The notes under the pieces were generated by a model. The model did no database searches, had not been told where the DNA came from, and worked only from the letters and a program-made list of their open reading frames with translations. 35,371 nt of DNA. It comes from a virus. Location of the stretch: IMG/VR virus record IMGVR_UViG_3300042914_001924, positions 1 to 35,371 of that record; one strand, written 5' to 3'. This document shows, piece by piece, positions 23,749 to 29,630 of this stretch (position 1 is its first letter; each line of letters opens with the position of its first letter). A program made the translations under genes and the position numbers.

Positions 23749-24057
23749 ATGTACATGAAAGCAAAGGTCAGAATTGACCTAAACAACCAGATGTGGGTTG
23801 ACATCTATGAAGCAACCTTATTTGACATCCAGAGAGCATGCCTGCTTGGAGGCACTTTGATGGTCTATCCAGTTTACAAGGATGAGTACAGACTTGGCTT
23901 CACTTATAGCCAAGACAGAGTTAATGTCCAGTTTGTTGGCATAGAAATTACCAAAGAACAGTATCAGACTCAGAAGTCAATGTGGGGAGGAGACCATCAA
24001 AAGCGAGTTGCACCGAATACCGAATTATTGTTACTTGACAACCAATACTTTCTATAA
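23749..24057 (+). CDS. Hypothetical plus-strand accessory protein (102 aa)
   Basis: 102 residues from ATG 23749 (an upstream in-frame TTG at 23719 is less likely because CTAACCAAA, the leader motif shared by other plus-strand genes, lies between). The product is alpha-beta with a hydrophobic core (MWVDIYEATLFDIQRACLLGG, LMVYPVYKDEYRLGFTY). First gene of the second plus-strand island. No family recognised. Confidence 0.65.
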   Translation: MYMKAKVRIDLNNQMWVDIYEATLFDIQRACLLGGTLMVYPVYKDEYRLGFTYSQDRVNVQFVGIEITKEQYQTQKSMWGGDHQKRVAPNTELLLLDNQYFL

Positions 24058-24059
24058 CC

Positions 24060-24179
24060 ATGAACAAACAGATTAACCAACTCTTAAAGGATGCACTTTG
24101 GAAGTTCATCTTTGTTTCTGTTTACGCAATCCTTTTCACCCTTCTAATCATAAAGTTTATTGATTATGTTAACGGATGA
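24060..24179 (+). CDS. Small membrane peptide (39 aa)
   Basis: 39-codon frame with ATG 2 bases after the previous stop. Residues about 12-34 form a hydrophobic helix (LWKFIFVSVYAILFTLLIIK). The stop overlaps the start region of the glycosyltransferase gene by 14 bases. It mirrors the 32-aa membrane peptide of the first island. Could anchor or regulate the neighbouring GT2 enzyme at the membrane, but only position suggests this. Confidence 0.55.
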   Translation: MNKQINQLLKDALWKFIFVSVYAILFTLLIIKFIDYVNG

Positions 24180-24873
24180 GCGAGATATAACCGTATGCCT
24201 CACAAGTTGTGGAAGGTGGAACTTGTTAGAGAAAACAATCAGTAGTCTTCTGAGCAATTGGGATGGCAAGCCTCCGGCTGCTTTTTACATTCATGATGAC
24301 TCCGGTGCATTAGATGTAGTTCTGGTAAAAGAATTAGATAGGTTTCTAATGAGGCACTGGCAAATCATGGCTGAGTGGTCAAACACTAATCGAAAAGGTC
24401 AGGTGCATGCAATTGATACTCTCTATGCCAAGGTGACTACACCTTATATCTTCCATTGCGAGGATGACTGGGAGTTTTATAACAGTGGATTTGTTGGTGA
24501 TTCTAAGTCTGTTTTGCAATCAGAGCCTAAGTGCGCTTGTGTATGGATCAGGCATCCGAATGACCGCAATGGACACAGAACTTTGCCTGGAGTAAAACTT
24601 ACTAAGAAAGGTGTGCGGTATCAGCAACTTGCACACCGATATAAAGGAGATTGGCATGGCTTCACTTGGAATCCTGGTCTTCGTAGGCTATCTGATTACA
24701 AAGCAGTTGGTAAGTTCAGTGACTTCTGCGAGTGGAGAGATAATGACCATGCAATTGCTGAGAAGCAATACAATAAAAAGTATTATGACCTTGGCTTTGT
24801 AGGCATGACTCTATGCAGAGGATTTGTCAAGCATATTGGTCATTTAGATTCGATTAAAAATCGCAAACCATGA
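24166..24873 (+). CDS. Glycosyltransferase family 2-like
   Basis: 235 residues from ATG 24166. GT-A fold markers: ITVCLTSCGRWNLLEKTISSLL at the start, FYIHDDSG at about 40-47, GQVHAIDTLY, and the DxD-like FHCEDDWEFY at about 97-105 for metal and nucleotide-sugar binding; the C-terminal segment WRDNDHAIAEK may hold the catalytic base. GT2 enzymes move sugars from nucleotide donors to glycans, lipids, proteins or modified bases. In phages they act on host surface glycans, virion proteins or DNA; the target here is unknown. Last codons overlap the next gene by 4 bases. Confidence 0.8.
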   Translation: MLTDERDITVCLTSCGRWNLLEKTISSLLSNWDGKPPAAFYIHDDSGALDVVLVKELDRFLMRHWQIMAEWSNTNRKGQVHAIDTLYAKVTTPYIFHCEDDWEFYNSGFVGDSKSVLQSEPKCACVWIRHPNDRNGHRTLPGVKLTKKGVRYQQLAHRYKGDWHGFTWNPGLRRLSDYKAVGKFSDFCEWRDNDHAIAEKQYNKKYYDLGFVGMTLCRGFVKHIGHLDSIKNRKP

Positions 24874-25100
24874 AGGCTACACTAAGCTTTGACCTTGATG
24901 ATTCTGATGATGCTATGGAACACTTCCGGTGCATCAAAAGTCTTGACATGGCTTTATTCATCTTTGATTTTGCAACCATACTTAGGAACTTGACAGACAC
25001 TTCTGAGGATGGAAAGCACATTGATGAGGCTCTAATCTGGGAGAAGTGGCAAGAGACAATGAATGCTTATGATATTAATCTTGACCGACTAATACTATGA
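24870..25100 (+). CDS. Small conserved-looking phage protein (76 aa)
   Basis: 76 acidic residues: KATLSFDLDDSDDAMEHFR, then a hydrophobic helix (ALFIFDFATILRNL) and EDGKHIDEALIWEKWQETM. Small proteins beginning KATL-F-L and continuing with a helix ending in R-x-x-x recur in many phages without assigned function. ATGA overlaps link it to both neighbours. Confidence 0.7.
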   Translation: MKATLSFDLDDSDDAMEHFRCIKSLDMALFIFDFATILRNLTDTSEDGKHIDEALIWEKWQETMNAYDINLDRLIL

Positions 25101-25270
25101 CACAGCTAGAGCAACTTTTAGTGATTGTAAAGCGAGAAATGAAAAGCAAGGAAATGCTTATGGGGCATGATGCCAACACAAAGGAGACCAGGAACTATTG
25201 GCAAGGTGGTCTATCAGCACTGACTTATGTTAAGCATGTTATTGAGCGATTACTTGAAGAGGAAAAATGA
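25097..25270 (+). CDS. Small helical protein (57 aa)
   Basis: 57-codon frame fitting exactly between its neighbours: its ATG overlaps the upstream stop (ATGA at 25097) and its stop overlaps the downstream start (ATGA at 25267). Product is a charged two-helix protein (LEQLLVIVKREMKSKEM, YVKHVIERLLEEEK). No family recognised. Coupling on both sides makes it a secure gene despite its size. Confidence 0.75.
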   Translation: MTQLEQLLVIVKREMKSKEMLMGHDANTKETRNYWQGGLSALTYVKHVIERLLEEEK

Positions 25271-25494
25271 ATCAGCCATCACCTATTGAAGAACTAATTG
25301 ACTTTATTCTGAATAATCAGGATGACATAGATGTCAATGATGTCTTAATCAAAGCTGAACTTATTAACATGCGAAGCAAACCAAGACTTGCTGGCTGGTA
25401 CTTCAATGGCAAACTTTACAGAGACATGGAAGAGCTAAAAGGCAGAACCATGTCAGAATTTAATCACCCTAAACCAGTTTATTATTATCCGTAA
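25267..25494 (+). CDS. Small hypothetical protein (75 aa)
   Basis: 75 residues: an acidic helical N-terminal half (PIEELIDFILNNQDDIDVND) and a C-terminal tail with tyrosines and prolines. Preceded by GAGGAAAA, a good ribosome binding sequence that is also the coding end of the upstream gene. No family recognised. Confidence 0.7.
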   Translation: MNQPSPIEELIDFILNNQDDIDVNDVLIKAELINMRSKPRLAGWYFNGKLYRDMEELKGRTMSEFNHPKPVYYYP

Positions 25495-25495
25495 T

Positions 25496-25750
25496 ATGGG
25501 AAGCATAATCAGTAGCTACTTAGACAATCAGCCAGAGCAGCAGACATCGCAGGCAGTAAATCATCCTACTCACTATGGTGGAGCAGACAACACCTATGAG
25601 GCAATCAAAGTAATAGAGGCTTGGCAGCTTGGCTTTAACCTTGGCAATGTGGTCAAGTATATCAGCAGGGCAGGCAAGAAAGGCAGCAAGCTGGAGGATT
25701 TGAAGAAGGCACAGTGGTACTTGAACAGGGAGATAGAAAAAGGATTTTAA
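25496..25750 (+). CDS. DUF3310 family protein
   Basis: 84 residues that follow the DUF3310 pattern closely: VNHPTHYGG, YEAIKVIEAWQLGFNLGNVV, KYISRAGKKG, then EDLKKAQWYLNREI. The family is widespread in phages, sometimes fused to nucleotide kinases, and is thought to have a nucleotide-linked role, though its biochemistry is unsettled. Starts one base after the previous stop. Confidence 0.9.
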   Translation: MGSIISSYLDNQPEQQTSQAVNHPTHYGGADNTYEAIKVIEAWQLGFNLGNVVKYISRAGKKGSKLEDLKKAQWYLNREIEKGF

Positions 25751-25762
25751 ACCTGTATAAAT

Positions 25763-25975
25763 ATGGCATCAGTACAGTTGATAAAGTCAATCAATGACAA
25801 ATTTCCACAAGTTATTGAGCAGGTAGAGAATGGTAAAACAATAGCTGAAGCACTTACTTCATTAGGCATTAACAGAGGTGCTTTCTATCAAATTATATCT
25901 CCAAAGCAAAAAGTAGAACTTCAGATGGCTAAAACTGCTAATGCTGAGTTTGGTGTGTATTGGCATTTTAAATAA
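25763..25975 (+). CDS. Putative HTH protein (70 aa)
   Basis: 70 residues with a homeodomain-like helix-turn-helix: FPQVIEQVENGKTIAEALTS, then LGINRGAFYQIIS as turn and recognition helix. Similar mini proteins occur as phage regulators or small terminase-like DNA binders. Starts 12 bases after DUF3310. Regulator role likely but unproven. Confidence 0.65.
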   Translation: MASVQLIKSINDKFPQVIEQVENGKTIAEALTSLGINRGAFYQIISPKQKVELQMAKTANAEFGVYWHFK

Positions 25976-25982
25976 ATAAATT

Positions 25983-26219
25983 ATGACAGCAGTAGAGTGG
26001 CTATTAGAGCATGACTATTTGATTAGGACAACCAAGTGGAAAGACATTGTTGAACAGGCTCTGCAAATGGAGAAGGAGCAGCACGGAGAAACCTGGGATA
26101 TGGCTCTTAAGCAAATGGTTGAAAGAGGCTATGTATGGGAGAGAGCCATGTGCGACTTTGATGACTACTGGGCAGAAAAATCGAAAACCCCTCCGGGTGC
26201 GCATTGTGAAGAGGCGTGA
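25983..26219 (+). CDS. Small phage protein of the 'TAVEWL' type (78 aa)
   Basis: 78 residues starting MTAVEWLLEHD and containing VEQALQMEKEQHGETW, a pattern I know from many small Bacteroidota phage proteins with no assigned function. Last gene of the second plus island. Its final codons lie in a GC-rich segment that can fold into a hairpin (26187-26224). Confidence 0.75.
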   Translation: MTAVEWLLEHDYLIRTTKWKDIVEQALQMEKEQHGETWDMALKQMVERGYVWERAMCDFDDYWAEKSKTPPGAHCEEA

Positions 26220-26224
26220 GGGGT
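26187..26224. promoter_or_regulatory. GC-rich hairpin at the end of the plus-strand island
   Basis: ACCCCTC (26187-26193) can pair with GAGGGGT (26218-26224) around a 24-base loop. It covers the end of the last plus-strand gene and is followed by CTTATT, not a long T run, so termination is uncertain. Confidence 0.35.
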
Positions 26225-26275
26225 CTTATTGTCGCAAATATCGGCAACTTTTGTGACAGGATTGTACGGCAATTG

Positions 26276-26290
26276 TCCGGAAATTCCGGA
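26276..26290. repeat. 15-bp palindrome TCCGGAA-A-TTCCGGA
   Basis: TCCGGAAATTCCGGA is a perfect palindrome around a central A, in the gap between convergent genes. Related sequences ATTGTACGG and ATTGTCCGG lie just before it. Possible protein binding site, packaging or recombination signal; function unknown. Confidence 0.6.
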
Positions 26291-26299
26291 TAGTTGTGC

Positions 26300-26329
26300 A
26301 ATCATTTTCCTGAACCCAGGAAGATGATT
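26300..26329. terminator. 13-bp hairpin at the end of the 344-aa gene
   Basis: AATCATTTTCCTG pairs with CAGGAAGATGATT through an AACC loop, with a single T·G pair. It covers the stop of the minus-strand gene at 26328. No T run follows on either strand, so it may protect the 3' end or act as a Rho-assisted terminator for both converging units. Confidence 0.55.
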
Positions 26330-27362
26330 AAGGTCTTACAAACCCCTGCTGAATGAGTCCAGCATTGTCACAATTAAAGCACAGACCTTCACCTCTTAGA
26401 TTCAGCTGCCTTGCCCAGATGGCAAGTGATTGATTGTAGCCATCAAGGAATGTAGCCATAGCTCGCTCAGTAAACTCTCTGTTCCCTTGGCTGAAATAGT
26501 TGGCTCTTGGTGAAGCTACCTTCTGCCAGAGGATATGGTAGCAAAGCAGGTTTGCCCAGGCATCCAGAAGAAACTCTCTCTGCTGACAGATGAAGCTATC
26601 AAGTGAGCATAGCAACTGAGCATCTATGTACACTCCAGACTGGCTATTGTCCTGACTCCATGAATCGCCAAAGCCATATCCAAGCGGAGCAGTTACCGGG
26701 AAAATAGACCAACCATTGCGCCACAGATAGCTAAAGCGAGAGGCACATTCCAAGTCCATTTGCTGCCAGCCATAGTCACTGAACATTCCGGTGCTGGTAG
26801 GCAAGTTGGTGCAGTCAACTGCAACCATGATGTTAAGTTTATCGAAGTCAGAGTAAAACTCCTTATTCACCTGAATGTAGTTCATGCCTTCAACCAGGTC
26901 AGCAGTGCCTGACTCCAGCAGCTTGCCATCCTGAGTCTGGTAAATGTACCAGTCAATGCCATTAACTGGCGCACCGGCATTAAAGATGTAAATCTGCTTA
27001 ACTCGCAATGACAGATACTTGCTGCCTTGGATGCTTACAAATGTGCCTTTAAGAATTGCCTCTGCTGGAACTGTCTGCACTTGCTGCCACTGCTGCACAA
27101 ACTCTTTGCGAGTCTGGAACAACACCTGATCCAATTGAGCCTCTGCTGCACTGTATAAAGCAGCCTGAATGTCTCTCTTGATTCTGACATAGCTTACAGC
27201 TTGTGCGCTGTTCCACATGCCTACATAGCTTGCCTGCTCCGGTGTGGCAATCTTGTCCAGCAGCTCCGAACTCATGCCCGGATAATCATTTATGTATAAG
27301 CCAGACAATGGCGCACCAGTGGTGCATCCCTTTAGTCCGATGTAGTCTTGTAGGCAATTCAT
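26328..27362 (-). CDS. Unknown virion-type protein (344 aa)
   Basis: 344 residues; begins MNCLQDYIGLKGC and continues PLSGLYINDYPGMSSELLDKI, a start I associate with uncharacterised proteins of Bacteroidota phages. The middle is beta-like (SKYLSLRVKQIYIFNAG) and the C-terminal third has helices and several cysteines (CASRF, LLCSLDSFICQQ, GLCFNCDN). No enzyme motif. It follows the lysis cassette and precedes the second head block, so a structural role, perhaps connector or tail, is plausible. TATTTTTG lies 5 bases before its ATG, a possible leaderless promoter. Confidence 0.75.
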   Translation of the reverse strand: MNCLQDYIGLKGCTTGAPLSGLYINDYPGMSSELLDKIATPEQASYVGMWNSAQAVSYVRIKRDIQAALYSAAEAQLDQVLFQTRKEFVQQWQQVQTVPAEAILKGTFVSIQGSKYLSLRVKQIYIFNAGAPVNGIDWYIYQTQDGKLLESGTADLVEGMNYIQVNKEFYSDFDKLNIMVAVDCTNLPTSTGMFSDYGWQQMDLECASRFSYLWRNGWSIFPVTAPLGYGFGDSWSQDNSQSGVYIDAQLLCSLDSFICQQREFLLDAWANLLCYHILWQKVASPRANYFSQGNREFTERAMATFLDGYNQSLAIWARQLNLRGEGLCFNCDNAGLIQQGFVRP

Positions 27363-27376
27363 AATGACAAAAATAA

Positions 27377-27607
27377 CTAATTATCGGGTGTGCTGATATT
27401 CGGTGCAGTGATGCGGAATATCTTATTTGTCAAGGCTACCCAGGCACTCAATACCTGCCCTAGAATGAACATTAGGACAGAGTCTGATGCTTGTACCTTC
27501 TCAATCTTATAGAGCCAACCTACACCAATCAGAAGACCAATCATGACCACTGATGTGCAAGTATAGGCATAGACCTGCATGCGCTTGCTAAATAGCGCAT
27601 GGTTCAC
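27377..27607 (-). CDS. Holin-like membrane protein
   Basis: 76 residues from GTG 27607, whose GTGA overlaps the upstream stop; a longer frame starts at ATG 27697 with a 94-base overlap and no ribosome binding site. Two hydrophobic helices (VYAYTCTSVVMIGLLIGVGW and SVLMFILGQVLSAWVALT) joined by a short charged turn, with a polar tail, are the layout of class II holins. It lies at the end of the cassette with the M15 peptidase. It would form membrane lesions that release the endolysin. Role inferred from topology and context. Confidence 0.6.
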   Translation of the reverse strand: MNHALFSKRMQVYAYTCTSVVMIGLLIGVGWLYKIEKVQASDSVLMFILGQVLSAWVALTNKIFRITAPNISTPDN

Positions 27608-27924
27608 AGTCCTGGGAACAATCCCTTCAGAAGTCCTCCCACGAACCTTCCCCTTCTCTCTGCTCTGTCTTGCTTGATTGTCTTGTTGCTCTGACATGAG
27701 TCAAGGTAGATAACTGTCTTAGCCAATGCCTCTGTCTCAATCTTTAGGCTATCAATGCTGCGCTCTGTTCTGGCAATCTTCCAGTAGGCTGCTGATGACC
27801 ATTCGGTATTCTCCTTGACAACTTTGTCAATTTTTTGATGAGCAATGCGAGCTGTATAGATGTCTCCTCCTACATAAAGCAAGAAGACCATAAACAGCAC
27901 AAAAGTATCTTTGCTAATTGTCAT
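27604..27924 (-). CDS. Single-span coiled-coil membrane protein, spanin-like
   Basis: 106 residues: an N-terminal hydrophobic helix (TFVLFMVFLLYVGGDIY) then a charged heptad-like periplasmic-type region (IAHQKIDKVVKEN, RTERSIDSLKIETEALAKTV) and a basic, glycine-rich end. This resembles an inner-membrane spanin (Rz type), which connects inner and outer membranes at the last step of lysis of Gram-negative hosts. ATGA-coupled to the gene before. No lipoprotein partner with a lipobox was found, so the assignment is tentative. Confidence 0.5.
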   Translation of the reverse strand: MTISKDTFVLFMVFLLYVGGDIYTARIAHQKIDKVVKENTEWSSAAYWKIARTERSIDSLKIETEALAKTVIYLDSCQSNKTIKQDRAERRGRFVGGLLKGLFPGL

Positions 27925-28214
27925 TTGAATATGGATTTCATTTGCTGAATGATCTTAGCATAACGAGTCATTGGAACAAGCTCACCAGTCTCATCATGCC
28001 ATAGAACCTGCTGCTTGTACTCCTTATGGATGTCAATAATCATCCGGTAAAGGCGATAAAGTAAAATGATTGACCATCCGTGATGGTACAGCCATTCCTC
28101 AACTGGATTGTAAAAATTAGGTGTTGGATTTGCCAATTTAGTTATGATGATAGCTCCATAAGCAGGAGTATCATGAATAAACTTGACAAGCTCCTCTCTT
28201 AATTCGTGGGTCAT
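27921..28214 (-). CDS. Hypothetical lysis-region protein (97 aa)
   Basis: 97 residues, basic, with an amphipathic stretch (GWSIILLYRLYRMIIDIHKEY) that is only weakly membrane-like. It lies one base after the endolysin stop and overlaps the spanin-like gene by ATGA, so it is co-translated with lysis functions. No family recognised; it could regulate the lysin or holin. Confidence 0.65.
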   Translation of the reverse strand: MTHELREELVKFIHDTPAYGAIIITKLANPTPNFYNPVEEWLYHHGWSIILLYRLYRMIIDIHKEYKQQVLWHDETGELVPMTRYAKIIQQMKSIFK

Positions 28215-28215
28215 T

Positions 28216-28581
28216 TTAGTATGTCCAGATCACCTGGGCAGGCTTTGTAGGGTCACAATCAACATGAACAAATGAGCTTGCAATCCCTATGCGAGTGAAT
28301 CCTGCCTTTAGCAGAGCATTCACAATTTGAAACTTTGATGTGCCGGAGGTAGCTGCTATATCAGCTGCCCATCCCTGAGTATGTGAACTATCAGCAACTC
28401 CACCAACTTTGGTATTATGAGCAGCAGTGCGAAAGCCTGAGTTAATCTTGAAAGGAACTCCTCCCAATGCTCTGGCATTATCAAGCCTTTGCAAAAACTC
28501 TGGCTTCATCTGGCTACCAGAACCAGGTGCATCAGGAGAATCAAACTCCGACACTTTAAAATGCTTTAGTTGCTGTTGCAT
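28216..28581 (-). CDS. Endolysin, peptidase M15 family
   Basis: 121 residues. The zinc-binding motif of M15 peptidases is clear: SSHTQGWAADI with H67 and D74, and FVHVD with H106 and D108; INSGFRTAAHN provides the conserved arginine region. The N-terminal HFKVSEFDSPD matches small VanY/M15_3 phage enzymes. It cleaves the peptide stems of peptidoglycan for host lysis. No signal peptide, so it needs the holin nearby. Length is normal for the single-domain type. Confidence 0.9.
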   Translation of the reverse strand: MQQQLKHFKVSEFDSPDAPGSGSQMKPEFLQRLDNARALGGVPFKINSGFRTAAHNTKVGGVADSSHTQGWAADIAATSGTSKFQIVNALLKAGFTRIGIASSFVHVDCDPTKPAQVIWTY

Positions 28582-28590
28582 GTTGTAAAG

Positions 28591-28824
28591 TTACTTAATG
28601 CGAGTGAATTTTTTCGCTGCACTTTTTACAGACTTTTTGCCAACACATCCCCATGCCTTTCTGCTTAGGTCATTAGGACAAGGAGGATTCTTGCACTTTT
28701 TTATGCCTGATGACCTAGCACAGTAAGCATCACCCTTGGCTGTGCCTGGTGCAATGGAATAGCCTTTAGCTCCGAACTTAACCGTTCTGCCATTGACCTT
28801 GGTTTTATACTTCTTCTCAGCCAT
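28591..28824 (-). CDS. Small basic cysteine protein (77 aa)
   Basis: 77 residues, strongly basic, with four cysteines: YCARSSG, IKKCKNPPCPNDLSRKAW and GC. The phrase RTVKFGAKGYSIAPGTAKGD followed by YCARS is a recurrent small phage protein pattern of unknown function. The cysteines could bind zinc. Preceded by two TACAATGTA boxes and located upstream of the endolysin. Confidence 0.75.
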   Translation of the reverse strand: MAEKKYKTKVNGRTVKFGAKGYSIAPGTAKGDAYCARSSGIKKCKNPPCPNDLSRKAWGCVGKKSVKSAAKKFTRIK

Positions 28825-28849
28825 TTTACAGTTTGTATGCTTTTTATTT

Positions 28850-28869
28850 TACAATGTATATACAATGTA
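28850..28869. promoter_or_regulatory. Two TACAATGTA boxes 11 bp apart: candidate operator
   Basis: TACAATGTA occurs at 28850-28858 and 28861-28869, on the same face of the helix. Each copy is itself a palindrome around a central A. They lie 26 bases before the 77-aa gene start and just after the stop of the 43-aa gene. This is a typical dimeric repressor or activator site; the binding protein is unknown. Confidence 0.5.
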
Positions 28870-28870
28870 A

Positions 28871-29002
28871 TTATCTGCCTTGTCCTTTATAGGACTTTTG
28901 CCTGCTATCCTTTGGTCTTCTGGCTTTCCGGTGCTTGCCCTCTCTGCGCTTACCAAAGCTTATCTTAGCTACTGGAGTGCTTCCTGTTTTTACTTTTTTC
29001 AT
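28871..29002 (-). CDS. Small arginine/lysine-rich protein (43 aa)
   Basis: 43-codon frame from ATG 29002 to TAA at 28871. The product is highly basic (MKKVKTGSTPVAKISFGKRR, then HRKARRPKDSRQKSYKGQGR) with no hydrophobic segment, the style of nucleic-acid-binding or ribosomal-like peptides. First gene of the minus unit that diverges from the nuclease gene. No homologue recognised. Confidence 0.6.
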   Translation of the reverse strand: MKKVKTGSTPVAKISFGKRREGKHRKARRPKDSRQKSYKGQGR

Positions 29003-29050
29003 GCTCAAATATCGGTTTTTATGAGTTATTATTGTAATCCATTATGAGCC

Positions 29051-29551
29051 TTGAAGATAACATTCACAGAACGAGAAATGGAGCTACTCCGGGTGCTGGC
29101 AAAAGGCAGGCACTTCCTAAAGGATCAAGCTAATCCTAACCGCTATAAGAAGCAGTGGGGCAATGACCAGCAGACTGCTGACATGCTCGGTGTCATGGGT
29201 GAATATGCTGTAAGTAAGGTTCTTAAAATTCCAATGGACATGTCCTGCGGTTTGGAAGGTGATGGAGGCACAGACCTTATGATGGATGAGTACAATATTG
29301 ATGTCAAGACTACCAAGTACAAGACTGGCAGGCTTGTGTTGAATCTCAATGATGAGCTGAATGCTGATGTGTATATTTTGTGCTATGCAATCGAAGAAGC
29401 ATCAGAGGTAATTATACAAGGCTACATCAGGAGGCAAAGCATGGATGCTGTCATGGTTCAGCAGAATCTTGGCTATGGCTTACGCAATGTGATTGAGCAA
29501 AGAAATCTAAAGCCTATCTCCCTACTTTTATCTTATAGGGAGAATAAGTAG
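29051..29551 (+). CDS. PD-(D/E)XK-type nuclease
   Basis: 166 residues from TTG 29051; the only in-frame ATG is at codon 10 (29078), and an in-frame stop lies just upstream, so the start is unusual. Nuclease markers: LGVMGEYAVSKVL with E51, DGGTDLMMDEYNIDVKTTKY with D75 and D84-x-K86, the PD-(D/E)XK catalytic set. The remainder is beta-type. Phage proteins like this are homing-type or host-DNA-degrading restriction-like nucleases. It is alone on the plus strand between two minus-strand units. No intron or partner methylase adjoins it. Confidence 0.75.
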   Translation: MKITFTEREMELLRVLAKGRHFLKDQANPNRYKKQWGNDQQTADMLGVMGEYAVSKVLKIPMDMSCGLEGDGGTDLMMDEYNIDVKTTKYKTGRLVLNLNDELNADVYILCYAIEEASEVIIQGYIRRQSMDAVMVQQNLGYGLRNVIEQRNLKPISLLLSYRENK

Positions 29552-29556
29552 GGTGA
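29510..29556 (+). promoter_or_regulatory. Competing inverted repeats at the nuclease gene end
   Basis: TCTCCCTA pairs with TAGGGAGA (loop 11 bases) and, alternatively, CCCTACTT pairs with AAGTAGGG (loop 18). The two hairpins share the CCCTA strand and exclude each other. They overlap the end of the nuclease gene. No T run, so a simple terminator is unlikely. Confidence 0.4.
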
Positions 29557-29573
29557 AAAGCTAGGGTGAAATC

Positions 29574-29600
29574 CGTATCAAAACGCATCAAATCGTATCA
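29574..29600. repeat. Three CGYATCA repeats spaced by 10 bp
   Basis: CGTATCA at 29574, CGCATCA at 29584 and CGTATCA at 29594, one helical turn apart, with a loose fourth GGCATCA at 29616. They lie between the convergent nuclease and MuF-type genes, after a doubled TAGGGTGAAA (around 29549 and 29562). Iteron- or operator-like; possible pac or binding site. Confidence 0.55.
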
Positions 29601-29630
29601 TACTGGAATTAAGTCGGCATCAAGTTGTAG

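Noticed and set aside
27608-27697. Longer holin start at ATG 27697 (106 aa), reminiscent of nested Rz/Rz1 genes.
   Set aside because: The extra 30 residues are low-complexity and charged, there is no ribosome binding sequence, and GTG 27607 has a GTGA overlap. Not excluded.
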